Assembly (NCBI RefSeq): GCF_016790065.1
Contig: NZ_JAEUPY010000487.1
Location: 1-38,577, forward strand
Reading direction: 5' to 3'
Source: Steroidobacter sp.
GTDB taxonomy: Bacteria > Pseudomonadota > Gammaproteobacteria > Steroidobacterales > Steroidobacteraceae
Length of the DNA: 38,577 bases
Shown: positions 1-8,271 of the stretch, piece after piece
Layout: each line of letters starts with the position of its first letter
Position numbering within the stretch: the first letter of the stretch is position 1
The notes under the pieces: generated by a model
The model's database searches: none
Told to the model about the DNA's origin: nothing
The model's input: the letters and a program-made list of their open reading frames with translations, nothing else
Translations under genes and position numbers: made by a program

Positions 1-1
1 T

Positions 2-1084
2 CATTTCGACGAGCCTGTGGGGCCGTATGCAACAGGCCTCAAGGTCGTAGAGCAGTACGACTACACGCGCTCCTTTAGCAAGGCGCAGCCGGGCAGGCCA
101 CTGCAAACATTGGTCTGGTATCCGGCCGAGGGCAAGGATGCCTCCATGACCGTCGGCGACTACGTTGCGTTGCTGGCGACAGAGACGACTTTCGGCAAAC
201 CCACCGAGCCGAGCGCTGAAGCCAAGGAGCTGCTGGCCGGTTTGACTCCAGTCCTAGCATCGCGACTCAGGGCGGTACGCGACGCGCCGGCTGCGTCGGG
301 GCGTTTCCCTGTCGTCATTTACTCGCCGGGTTTTTCTTCGGTGGCTTGGGAGAATGCCGATCTGTGCGAGCACCTCGCCAGTCACGGCTATGTGGTCATC
401 GCCACGCCCAACATGGGCGCGACCACTCGCGCCATGACCAAAGATTTGGCGGGCCTCAACACGCAGGCGCAGGACATTTCTTTTCTGGTCGGCTATGCGC
501 AGACGTTGAGCAATGTCGATGCCTCTCGAGTTGCGGCGCTGGGTTTCAGTTGGGGTGGCTTGTCGAATGTGTTTGCCGCTGCCCGCGACGAGCGCATCGG
601 CGCTCTGATCTCTCTCGATGGCAGTCTGCGCTTCTCTCCAAACTACGTGCAGCAGGCAGGCGACGTGCATCCGGAGCGGATGACCGTGCCGCTGCTATCC
701 ATCGCGGGCGCGCCGATGACGTTCGAGTATCAAGAGCGGGTGTTGAACGCAGCGGAATTTCGGGGCCCCAATGTTCTGAACGCTTGGACCCGCGGCGATT
801 TGGTTGATGTGCATCTACTCGGCTTCGTGCATGGGCATCACACGTCCATGCATCAGCGCAATGAAGTGCTTTGGCAGAGTTATTTCCCATCGATGCAGCA
901 AGCCGACTATGACCGTGACGAAGCCACCGCGGGGTATGGCTGGCTGGCGCGTTACACGCTTGCCTTTCTCAATGCCTATCTCAAGCACGACTCGGTTGCG
1001 CTTGCGTACTTGAAGAAGACGCCGCGTGAGAACGGTGCGCCCAGGCATTTCATGACAGTGAGCTTTCGCGATGCGAGTAAGTGA
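2..1084 (+). CDS. alpha/beta hydrolase (dienelactone-hydrolase / PAF-acetylhydrolase-like), 5'-truncated
   Basis: The reading frame is open from base 2, so the gene begins left of the window; a GTG at 17 is in frame but the in-frame codons before it (HFDEP) look like continuing protein. Counting from that GTG, PGFSS near residue 104 resembles the oxyanion-hole loop, GFSWGG at 176-181 is the nucleophile elbow with Ser178, and a His-rich segment (FVHGHH) near 270 may supply the catalytic His. These features fit a secreted or periplasmic esterase/hydrolase of the alpha/beta fold; the substrate cannot be read from sequence. The last 14 bases overlap the start of the next serine hydrolase, suggesting translational coupling and one operon through 7822. 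The signal peptide, if any, lies outside the window. The fold is well supported; the subfamily is tentative. Confidence 0.85.
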   Translation, partial: HFDEPVGPYATGLKVVEQYDYTRSFSKAQPGRPLQTLVWYPAEGKDASMTVGDYVALLATETTFGKPTEPSAEAKELLAGLTPVLASRLRAVRDAPAASGRFPVVIYSPGFSSVAWENADLCEHLASHGYVVIATPNMGATTRAMTKDLAGLNTQAQDISFLVGYAQTLSNVDASRVAALGFSWGGLSNVFAAARDERIGALISLDGSLRFSPNYVQQAGDVHPERMTVPLLSIAGAPMTFEYQERVLNAAEFRGPNVLNAWTRGDLVDVHLLGFVHGHHTSMHQRNEVLWQSYFPSMQQADYDRDEATAGYGWLARYTLAFLNAYLKHDSVALAYLKKTPRENGAPRHFMTVSFRDASK

Positions 1085-2768
1085 ATGGCTGCGCGCGGGC
1101 ATCGCTGCCGCGCTGTCTTTGGTCGCGATGGGCGATGCACAGGCGTCCCAGAACACGTTGAGTCAAGTCACGCCTGCGCAGGTCGACGAAGTCTTTTCTA
1201 AATGGAATCGCGCTGACTCGCCAGGATGCGCCGTCGCAGTTCTGCATGATGGCGAGACGGTGTTCACGCGCGGCTATGGCATGGCGGATCTATCGCACGA
1301 CGCGCCGATCGTTCCGTCGACGCCGTTTCATGTGGCCTCGGTGTCGAAGCAGTTCACGGCAGCGGCCATCATGCTGCTCGAAGAGCAGGGCAAGCTTGCA
1401 TTGGACGATGATGTTCGACGCTACATCCCCGAGCTGCCGGACTTCGGCACTGGCATCACGCTGCGCAATCTCTTGCAACACACCAGCGGCCTGCGCGATC
1501 AATGGGGCTTGCTGGCGCTGGCAGGCTATCGGTACTCGCTGGATTTGATCACCGATGACGATGTGCTGAAGATCGTGCTGGCCCAGCGTGAATTGAACTT
1601 CACGCCCGGCTCGAAGTTCATGTACTCGAACACCGGATTCACGTTAGCGGCGCAGGTCGTGAAGCGTCTATCGGGCCAGTCGCTACGAGAGTTCACCACT
1701 CGAAACCTGTTCGCGCCGCTCGGCATGAACTCGACGCACTTCCGAAACGATCATGCTGAGATCAATCGCGGTGAGGCTTGGGGCTATGTCCCGGCGCCCG
1801 GCGGTAAGTTCCGCTTGGCCGTGACCAACTTCGACACGGTGGGGCCGACCAGTCTGTATACGACCGTCGAAGATCTGGCGAAATGGGATCAGAATTTTTA
1901 TGAGCAGCGCGTCGGTAGCGCCCATTTCAACGACCGAATGACGCGGCTCGATCCGCTCACCACCGGCGGTGACAACTACTTCGCGATGGGCTTGATGATG
2001 TTGCGGTATCGCGGATTGCCCATCGTAGAACATTCGGGTGGGGACGCGGGCTATCGTTCGGAGATTCTGCGTTTTCCCGAGCAACACTTTTCAGTGGTCT
2101 GTCTGTGCAATACCACGGCGCCAGCAACGGAGCTGGCGCGTAAGGTGGCCGATTTATATCTGGCCGAACGTTTGCCGTTGCCGCCGGTGACGTTTGTTGT
2201 CCGAGACGATGCAGCGACTCGGAGAGCCGCGCTTGGCAAGGATGGGATCTATCGGTCGCGTGACACTGGCATCGTGATGCGGCTCGATGTGGTCGATGGC
2301 TCGTTACACACGATCCAGCCCAGCGGCAAAACTCCGTTGCGTTCGGATGGTCAAGGTCACTATCTGGTGCCCGAAGCGTTGGGTCCGGCCCGCTTCGAGC
2401 CGGCGACCGGCAAGGCGCTGCGTGTCGTGACTCAGGGTGAGGGCGAGCCGTCGGAGATCTGGGATCGGTTGGCTGCCTATTCAATGCCGGCCGGCGCGCT
2501 CAAAGAGTTGACTGGTCGCTACTACAGTGACGAGCTGGATGTGAGCTACAGCCTGGTCGAACGGCAGGCACAGTTGGTGCTGGAGCGTAAGAAATACCCG
2601 CCCGATCCGCTGACAGCGATTGGGCCGGACTTGTTCTTGTCCTCCCAAGGAGGCACGGTGCAGTTCACGCGGGCCGAGACCGGCACAGTACGAGGTTTGC
2701 TCGTCACGGGAGCGCGAGTACAGAATGTGACATTCCGTCGCCAGGGATCGTCCACCGATGCACGTTGA
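1071..2768 (+). CDS. secreted serine hydrolase, beta-lactamase/D-aminopeptidase (S12) family
   Basis: 565 residues. Residues 1-26 form a signal peptide (a basic start, a hydrophobic run, then AQAS). The three active-site motifs of the penicillin-binding-protein-like family are visible: S90-V-S-K93 (SxxK), Y185-S-N187 (YxN) and H321-S-G (the HxG variant of the KTG box), followed by about 200 residues of a C-terminal beta-rich extension. Family members act as D-aminopeptidases, DD-peptidases, esterases or amidases; the HxG form favours esterase or D-aminopeptidase over true beta-lactamase. The ATG at 1071 lies inside the 3' end of the preceding hydrolase and the stop overlaps the next gene by 11 bases, so the three genes look coupled. 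The exact substrate is unknown. Confidence 0.9.
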   Translation: MRVSEWLRAGIAAALSLVAMGDAQASQNTLSQVTPAQVDEVFSKWNRADSPGCAVAVLHDGETVFTRGYGMADLSHDAPIVPSTPFHVASVSKQFTAAAIMLLEEQGKLALDDDVRRYIPELPDFGTGITLRNLLQHTSGLRDQWGLLALAGYRYSLDLITDDDVLKIVLAQRELNFTPGSKFMYSNTGFTLAAQVVKRLSGQSLREFTTRNLFAPLGMNSTHFRNDHAEINRGEAWGYVPAPGGKFRLAVTNFDTVGPTSLYTTVEDLAKWDQNFYEQRVGSAHFNDRMTRLDPLTTGGDNYFAMGLMMLRYRGLPIVEHSGGDAGYRSEILRFPEQHFSVVCLCNTTAPATELARKVADLYLAERLPLPPVTFVVRDDAATRRAALGKDGIYRSRDTGIVMRLDVVDGSLHTIQPSGKTPLRSDGQGHYLVPEALGPARFEPATGKALRVVTQGEGEPSEIWDRLAAYSMPAGALKELTGRYYSDELDVSYSLVERQAQLVLERKKYPPDPLTAIGPDLFLSSQGGTVQFTRAETGTVRGLLVTGARVQNVTFRRQGSSTDAR

Positions 2769-3681
2769 GACACCGCTGATCGAGTCCATGTCGTTGAGCG
2801 CGAGCGCCGGGGCTCAAATCTTTTTGAAGCTGGATGCCGTGCAGCCCACCGGCTCGTTCAAAGCGCGCGGCGTGGGCTATGCCTGCGTCGAGCATCGCAA
2901 GCGGGGCGCCCAGCGGTTCATCAGTTCATCCGGCGGCAATGCCGGACTGGCGGTGGCGTATTCGGGAAGACGGCTCGGCGTGCCGGTGACGGTGGTCGTT
3001 CCCAAAACCACCACTCAACGCGCCAAACGCCTGATCGAGCTGGAGCAGGCGGAAGTGATCGTGCACGGCGAGTCGTGGCACGAGGCCAATGCCATGGCGC
3101 TTACTCTGCTGGATGCGAGCAGCGCGTTCATTCATCCGTTCGACGATCCGCTGCTGTGGACCGGGCACGCCACGCTGGTCGATGAGCTGGCTCGGCAGAC
3201 CGAGCCGCCGGATGCCATCGTCTTGTCAGTGGGCGGCGGCGGCCTGCTGTGCGGTGTCGGCGAGGGTTTGAAGCGCAACGGCTGGAACGAGGTCGCCATC
3301 GTTGCAGTGGAGACGCTCGGTGCCGATTCGTATGCGCAGGCACTGGCCGCCGGTAAGCCGGTGCTGCTGCCGGCAATCACCTCGATTGCAAGCTCGCTGG
3401 GCGCCCGCCAGGTGTGCCAGCAAGCGGTCGATTTAGCGCGTGAGTTCCAGATAGAAAGCGTCGTCGTGTCGGACGCGCAGGCGGTGGCCGGCTGCATGAC
3501 TCTATTGGACGAACACCGCATCCTGGCCGAACCGGCCTGCGGCGCTTCGTTGGCCGCGTTGACTCAAAAAACATCGGTGTTAGCACGGGCCAAGCGGGTG
3601 GTCGTGGTGGTTTGTGGCGGGGTGGGCGTCAACCAGCGCCAGCTTCTGGATTGGGACGCAGCGTTCCGTTTGAAAACCTAG
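2758..3681 (+). CDS. PLP-dependent serine/threonine dehydratase-like enzyme
   Basis: 307 residues, no signal peptide, so cytoplasmic unlike its neighbours. GSFKARG at 32-38 carries the Schiff-base Lys35; SSGGNAG at 57-63 is the substrate-carboxylate/PLP loop; the tetraglycine loop at 159-162 holds the cofactor phosphate; Cys286 in VVCGG matches the residue facing the PLP ring in animal-type L-serine dehydratases. It is the fold-type II family that deaminates Ser/Thr to 2-oxoacids, and it lacks the ACT regulatory domain of biosynthetic threonine deaminase. SSGGNAG rather than SAGNHA places it nearer the serine-dehydratase-like branch. It starts inside the preceding gene (11-base overlap). Its place among peptide and amide hydrolases suggests it disposes of released Ser or Thr; stereospecificity is not evident. 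Confidence 0.85.
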   Translation: MHVETPLIESMSLSASAGAQIFLKLDAVQPTGSFKARGVGYACVEHRKRGAQRFISSSGGNAGLAVAYSGRRLGVPVTVVVPKTTTQRAKRLIELEQAEVIVHGESWHEANAMALTLLDASSAFIHPFDDPLLWTGHATLVDELARQTEPPDAIVLSVGGGGLLCGVGEGLKRNGWNEVAIVAVETLGADSYAQALAAGKPVLLPAITSIASSLGARQVCQQAVDLAREFQIESVVVSDAQAVAGCMTLLDEHRILAEPACGASLAALTQKTSVLARAKRVVVVVCGGVGVNQRQLLDWDAAFRLKT

Positions 3682-3705
3682 TCGTCTGGTTCCGGTCGTC
3701 TGGTT
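3681..3705 (+). repeat. short tandem direct repeat after the dehydratase gene
   Basis: The 11-mer GTCGTCTGGTT occurs at 3681-3691 and again at 3695-3705 with a 3-base spacer. The first base is the last base of the upstream stop codon. It may be chance or slippage; no function is assigned. Confidence 0.6.
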
Positions 3706-3720
3706 TTGGGTAGAACCTTG

Positions 3721-3751
3721 GATGTTGTCGGCGCACGCCGCCGGCAACATC
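3721..3751 (+). terminator. hairpin in the intergenic gap, possible terminator or processing site
   Basis: Arms 3721-3733 (GATGTTGTCGGCG) and 3739-3751 (CGCCGGCAACATC) pair over 13 positions with one G-U, around a 5-base loop. No T-run follows, so it is not a classical intrinsic terminator. It separates the dehydratase gene from the next serine hydrolase, the widest gap of this plus-strand series, and could mark an operon boundary or stabilise the upstream mRNA. Confidence 0.5.
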
Positions 3752-3788
3752 GGCGAGCGCCTATCTGCGCTCTGCACCGGGTCCGACC

Positions 3789-5354
3789 ATGACAAAGAAA
3801 GCCTCGACGCTTGCCCCCGATTCCTCGCGCCGCCTGCTGTTGCCGCTATTGATCGGCACGTTGCTGGCCTCGCACGCGAGCCTAGCCAGCACGCCTCGTA
3901 ATGAGGCCTCGCGTATCCGTGTATTCGAAACCTCTCTCCGGCCAGCCGTCAGCGTAGTGGGGCAGCCCGAGCAGCGCTGGACGCTGCAGGAACGGATGGA
4001 GCACTGGAAGGTGCCGGGCTTGAGCATCGCGGTGATTCGCGATGGCAAGGTGGCCTGGGCCAAGGGCTACGGCGTGCTCCAGGTGGGCGGCAAAGAGTTG
4101 GTCGACACGCAGACGCTGTTCTCGGTCGGTTCAGTGAGCAAGGTCGGCGCGGCGGCAGTGACGCTGCGGCTGGTGGATGCCGGCAAGCTCGATTTGGATC
4201 GCGACGTGAACAGCTATCTCAACGCCTGGAAGGTCCCGGCGAATCCTTACACCGTTACGTCTCCGGTGACGCTGCGGGGTGTGATGTCGCATTCGGCGGG
4301 CCTGACCGTGCATGGTTTCGCCGACTATCAGCCGAACGAAACGCTGCCGACGACAGTGGAAACGCTGCTCGGCCGCGCGCCTGCGAAGAATGCGAAAGTG
4401 GAAGTGATCTACACGCCTGGTTCGCGCTTTCAGTACTCCGGCGGCGGCACGACGGTGGAGCAATTGGCGGTGGAAGAAGCTACGGGCGGCGATTTCCCGT
4501 CGGCGGCACGCCGTTATTTGTTCGAGCCGTTGGGCATGAAGCGCAGCACCTATGAAAACCCGGTGCCGGCCTCGCTAGGAAACATTGCCAAGGCGCATGG
4601 CTGGGATGGCAAGCCCCGCGCGTTGCCGCGAGGCTATGAAGCGATGCCGGAGAAAGCAGCTTCCGGATTGTGGACCACGCCTTCGGACTATTCGGCGATG
4701 GTGATTGCGTTCATCCAGTCCTATCAGGGCTCGGGCAATTTTCTGAGCGCGCCGCTGGCGCACCAGATGATGTCGGAAGTGGGTCGCAGCGTCTTTGGCC
4801 TGGGGCCACGTCTGGAAGGGGCGGGCGTGGATCGTCGCTTCAGCCACGGCGGTGCCAATGATTCGTACATGGCGTGGATGGAAGGTCACCTGGCGACGGG
4901 TAACGGCGTGGTGATCTTCACCAATGGTAGCAACGGCACCGAGTTGTACACGGAGGCGCGTCGCGCCGTGGCGCTGTCGGAAGGCTGGTCGGAGGAGCTG
5001 GACTATCATCAGCGCGTGCCGGCTGTGTCGCTCAGCGCAGCGGAATTGAGCGAGCGTGCTGGCGTGTATGCGATCGGCGATGCTTTCGTGCTCACCACGT
5101 TCCGCCACGGCAGCGACGACAAGGCGGGCTATGAGATCGTGCAGAAAGACGGCGCGCTGTATCGTCGCGAAGGTGACGAGTCGAGGCGGCTGTATGCGAT
5201 GGACGCCACCAACTTCGTCGACGAGGAAGGCGGCACCACGTATCAGTTCTTGCGGGACTACGCCGGCAAGCTGAACGCGTTGCTGGTCTCGGAAGATATC
5301 GGTTCTAATACCGGCAGGATCCAGACTCGGGCCGTTAAAATGAGCGCCCGGTAA
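3789..5354 (+). CDS. secreted serine hydrolase, beta-lactamase family (S12), second copy
   Basis: 521 residues. The N-terminus has basic residues then a hydrophobic stretch (residues 16-33), consistent with a signal peptide. SxxK is S115-V-S-K118; the second motif reads Y216-S-G218 instead of YxN, as in the YSGGG subgroup; HGG starts at H353. The catalytic domain ends near 400 and about 120 C-terminal residues form an extension. It is clearly divergent from the serine hydrolase at 1071, so this is not a recent duplication. The likely role is periplasmic hydrolysis of a D-amino-acyl amide or an ester. It follows a hairpin and precedes the acylase by 23 bases. The family is secure and the substrate open. 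Confidence 0.9.
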   Translation: MTKKASTLAPDSSRRLLLPLLIGTLLASHASLASTPRNEASRIRVFETSLRPAVSVVGQPEQRWTLQERMEHWKVPGLSIAVIRDGKVAWAKGYGVLQVGGKELVDTQTLFSVGSVSKVGAAAVTLRLVDAGKLDLDRDVNSYLNAWKVPANPYTVTSPVTLRGVMSHSAGLTVHGFADYQPNETLPTTVETLLGRAPAKNAKVEVIYTPGSRFQYSGGGTTVEQLAVEEATGGDFPSAARRYLFEPLGMKRSTYENPVPASLGNIAKAHGWDGKPRALPRGYEAMPEKAASGLWTTPSDYSAMVIAFIQSYQGSGNFLSAPLAHQMMSEVGRSVFGLGPRLEGAGVDRRFSHGGANDSYMAWMEGHLATGNGVVIFTNGSNGTELYTEARRAVALSEGWSEELDYHQRVPAVSLSAAELSERAGVYAIGDAFVLTTFRHGSDDKAGYEIVQKDGALYRREGDESRRLYAMDATNFVDEEGGTTYQFLRDYAGKLNALLVSEDIGSNTGRIQTRAVKMSAR

Positions 5355-5377
5355 TCACAATGGGGTGACGAGCGACG

Positions 5378-7822
5378 ATGCGAATCCTGTGCTGCTTGGT
5401 ACTCATCGTCGCTCTGCTCCCCGTCGCACAAGCCAGTTCGGTCCCGGCCGCGGCCGAACGCAAACAACTGGCGGGCTTACAACAGCCGGTAGAGATCCTC
5501 CGCGATCCTTGGGGGATCTCTCATATCTATGCCCAGACCGAGGCGGATCTGTTTTTCGCCCAGGGTTACAGCGCGGCTCGCGACCGGCTGTTCCAGTTCG
5601 AGTTGTGGCGGATGCAGGCCACCGGCACGGCGGCGGCCGTGTTCGGGCCGAAAGAGCTCAAGCGGGACATCGGCGCCCGTCTGCATCAGTTTCGCGGTGA
5701 TTTGCGGCAGGAACTGAATTTCTATCATCCGCGGGGCGAGGCCATCGTCGACGCGTTCGTGAAGGGCGTGAACGCCTATATCGCGGAGACGGAACGCAAT
5801 CCCGAACTGCTGACACTGGAGTTCCGTCTACTCGGCATCACGCCGAAGCGCTGGACACCCGACGTCGTCATCTCTCGTCACCAGGGCCTGCTCGTCAACG
5901 TGCGCTCGGAGCTGGCGAACGCGAAGCTGTTGACGACTGTCGGCGCTGAGCGCATTCGCAAGCTCACTTATTACCAGGGCGGCGATCCGCAACTGGTGGC
6001 GCCGCCGGGCCTGGATCTGGCGAGTCTGCCGGAGCAAGTGCTGGAGCTGTACGTCGCGTTTCGCGATCCGATGCAGTTCGAGCCCAGCCAGATCGATCCG
6101 CAGTACCGCAACTCCGCGGACTCGTTCAAGCAAATGTCGGCATCGATTGGCGTGATTCCCAACGAGCCGTCGCGCGATATCGGCAGCAACAACTGGGTCA
6201 TCGCCGGCGAGCGCTCGCAGAGCACGTATCCCATCATGGCGAATGATCCGCACCGTGCGGTCACTGCACCGTCCTTGCGTTATTGGGTGCATCTGAACGC
6301 GCCGGGTTGGAACGTGATCGGCGGTGGCGAGCCGGTGTTGCCCGGCGTATCCATCGGTCATAACGAGTACGGCGGCTGGGGCTTGACCATCTACGGCAGC
6401 GACAGCGAAGACTTGTATGTTTACGACACCGATCCGGCAAACCCGGACGCGTATCGCTACAAGAATCGCTGGGAAAAGATGCGCGTCATCCAGGACACCA
6501 TCGAGGTGAAAGGGCAGGCGCCAGTGGCGGTGACCTATAAGTACACGCGTCATGGTCCGGTGCTTTTCGAGGATACCGCCAAGCGCAAAGCATATGCGTT
6601 GCGTGCCGCCTGGATGGATCGAGGCGCGGCACCTTACCTCGCCAGCCTGCGTATGAATCAGGCCAAGAGCTGGGAAGAATTCCGGGCCGCATGCCTGTAC
6701 AACCTCGCGCCGGCCGAGGCGATGGTGTGGGCGGACCGCCAAGGAAACATCGGTTGGCAGGCCACCGGCCTGCGGCCCCGGCGGCCGAACTGGAGCGGGC
6801 TGTTGCCCGTGCCCGGTGACGGCACGTATGAATGGAACGGCATCCTGCCCATCGAACAATTGCCGCATGCTCTGAATCCGTCGCAAGGTTTCCTGGCTAC
6901 GGCCAATAATTTTCTGATGCCGGTGGATTTCAAGTTTCCAGACGCAATGACTTACGAGTGGTCCGACTCGACGCGCGCCGATCGTATTTCCGAGATGTTG
7001 AGCACCGGCCAGAAATTCAACGTTGCACTCAACGCTCGCATGCAGAACGATGAGTTGTCATTGCCGGCGCGCGAGCTTGTGCCGCTGCTGGCCGGCTTGC
7101 CGCTGACGGGAGTAACTGCGCAAGCGCGCGATCGCCTGCTTGCTTGGAATTACGTGCTCGACAAGGATTCGGTGGCGGCTGGCATTTATCAACCGTGGCA
7201 GACACGGCTGCGCGACAACTTTCGCGACTTGATCCTGGGCGAGGAACTCGCGAAGCAGAAGCCACGGATCACCGCTTCGATGAAACGCATGATCGATCAG
7301 CTGTATGCACCCGGTGTCGACTTCGGCGTGGATCCGCTCAAAGGTCGCGACCAGTTGCTGGTGCGGAGCCTGGAGCAGGCAGTGAAGGAGCTGACGGCGA
7401 CGCTCGGGCCGGACATGGAAGGTTGGCGTCTCGGGCAGGAGAAACATCACCACGCATTGATCAAACATCCCTTGTCGAGCGTGGTGAACGAGCAGACTCG
7501 CGCTCGATTCGATGTGGGCCTCGCGCCACGCGGCGGCGATAACTACACCGTCAATGCCACGGGCTCCGGGCGACAAGCGGCTGGAGCTTCCTTGAAGATC
7601 ATCGTGGACACCGAAGACTGGGACAACTCCATCGGCCAGAACACGCCCGGGCAGTCCGGCGATGTGAACAGCCCGCACTATCGCGACCTGTTCGAGCTGT
7701 GGGCCCAAGGCAAATACTTTCCGATCTTGTTCTCGACGCCCGCAGTCAAATCCGCGGCGCGTTCGCGAACCTTACTGGAGCCCGGTCGAGCCGAGCGTCC
7801 CGCCGAGGTGCAATCGAATTAG
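5378..7822 (+). CDS. penicillin acylase family Ntn hydrolase (penicillin/acyl-homoserine-lactone acylase type)
   Basis: 814 residues, the usual size for this family's proprotein. Residues 1-20 are a signal peptide ending in AQAS. The alpha-chain signature DPWGISHIYA lies at 43-52. The self-cleavage site is G269-S270 within GSNNWV: Ser270 would become the N-terminal nucleophile of the beta chain, leaving a spacer and alpha chain of about 250 residues. Downstream, HGP near residue 391 and GGDNYTV near 720 are typical beta-chain motifs. Members hydrolyse N-acyl amide bonds (penicillins, acyl-homoserine lactones, acylated peptides) in the periplasm. The gene closes the plus-strand hydrolase series; its stop overlaps the stop of the convergent small gene by 3 bases. 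Substrate class cannot be decided here. Confidence 0.92.
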   Translation: MRILCCLVLIVALLPVAQASSVPAAAERKQLAGLQQPVEILRDPWGISHIYAQTEADLFFAQGYSAARDRLFQFELWRMQATGTAAAVFGPKELKRDIGARLHQFRGDLRQELNFYHPRGEAIVDAFVKGVNAYIAETERNPELLTLEFRLLGITPKRWTPDVVISRHQGLLVNVRSELANAKLLTTVGAERIRKLTYYQGGDPQLVAPPGLDLASLPEQVLELYVAFRDPMQFEPSQIDPQYRNSADSFKQMSASIGVIPNEPSRDIGSNNWVIAGERSQSTYPIMANDPHRAVTAPSLRYWVHLNAPGWNVIGGGEPVLPGVSIGHNEYGGWGLTIYGSDSEDLYVYDTDPANPDAYRYKNRWEKMRVIQDTIEVKGQAPVAVTYKYTRHGPVLFEDTAKRKAYALRAAWMDRGAAPYLASLRMNQAKSWEEFRAACLYNLAPAEAMVWADRQGNIGWQATGLRPRRPNWSGLLPVPGDGTYEWNGILPIEQLPHALNPSQGFLATANNFLMPVDFKFPDAMTYEWSDSTRADRISEMLSTGQKFNVALNARMQNDELSLPARELVPLLAGLPLTGVTAQARDRLLAWNYVLDKDSVAAGIYQPWQTRLRDNFRDLILGEELAKQKPRITASMKRMIDQLYAPGVDFGVDPLKGRDQLLVRSLEQAVKELTATLGPDMEGWRLGQEKHHHALIKHPLSSVVNEQTRARFDVGLAPRGGDNYTVNATGSGRQAAGASLKIIVDTEDWDNSIGQNTPGQSGDVNSPHYRDLFELWAQGKYFPILFSTPAVKSAARSRTLLEPGRAERPAEVQSN

Positions 7823-8154
7823 GGCCGATCGTCGCAGCGGCGGCCGCGAGAGATTCGACGTTCCTGATTCGAGTACGCTGCCGACACCATGCCCATATCG
7901 CTGTTGCGCCGCGAGCCGGAGCGACGATCTCGGTGATGTTTGAAGCGACAGTTGCAAACTTTGGCATCGCAACCCGTCAACGGTAGCCGCGGTGCGTTCC
8001 GGGACAGGAAACGCGGTCCACAGAGACGACGGGCTCCGGCGCAAGCATCGCTGCCAGGCATAATGGAGACTGCGTGGTAGGTGTTGCTCTCGGGTTGCGT
8101 CTGATGTTTCGCGCCAAGCAATTTGGCGAACCAAATAGAATTTATTAGTGCCAT
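7819..8154 (-). CDS. small conserved Cys/His/Arg-rich protein of unknown function
   Basis: 111 residues. The start at 8154 has a very strong ribosome binding site (GGGGAGGAG) directly upstream. The protein has three segments: HAVSIMPG with an ACAGAR stretch (residues about 27-42), a CNCRFKHHRDRR motif (about 68-79) and an ERRISRGRR tail. From memory this matches a widespread family of roughly 100-120-residue proteobacterial proteins with a CxCR-x-H-x2-DRR core and an ERR-GRR end; I know of no function. The Cys/His pattern could bind metal, and the Arg-rich tail could bind nucleic acid. It occupies most of what would otherwise be a 450-base gap between the acylase and the S9 peptidase. It is the last reading frame on its strand, 117 bases below the peptidase gene. 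Confidence 0.75.
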   Translation of the reverse strand: MALINSIWFAKLLGAKHQTQPESNTYHAVSIMPGSDACAGARRLCGPRFLSRNAPRLPLTGCDAKVCNCRFKHHRDRRSGSRRNSDMGMVSAAYSNQERRISRGRRCDDRP

Positions 8155-8271
8155 GACTCCTCCCCATCTCTCATGGCTAAACCGTCACGCCTGCTTCTTC
8201 GAAGAATCACATCGACAAAACGACGGTCCATCTTGCTGTTGCGGATCTCACCTAGCCACGCCAGAAAATAC

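Noticed and set aside
5828-6886. 352-codon open frame on the minus strand
   Set aside because: Antisense to the acylase gene, which has a complete family signature in the other frame.
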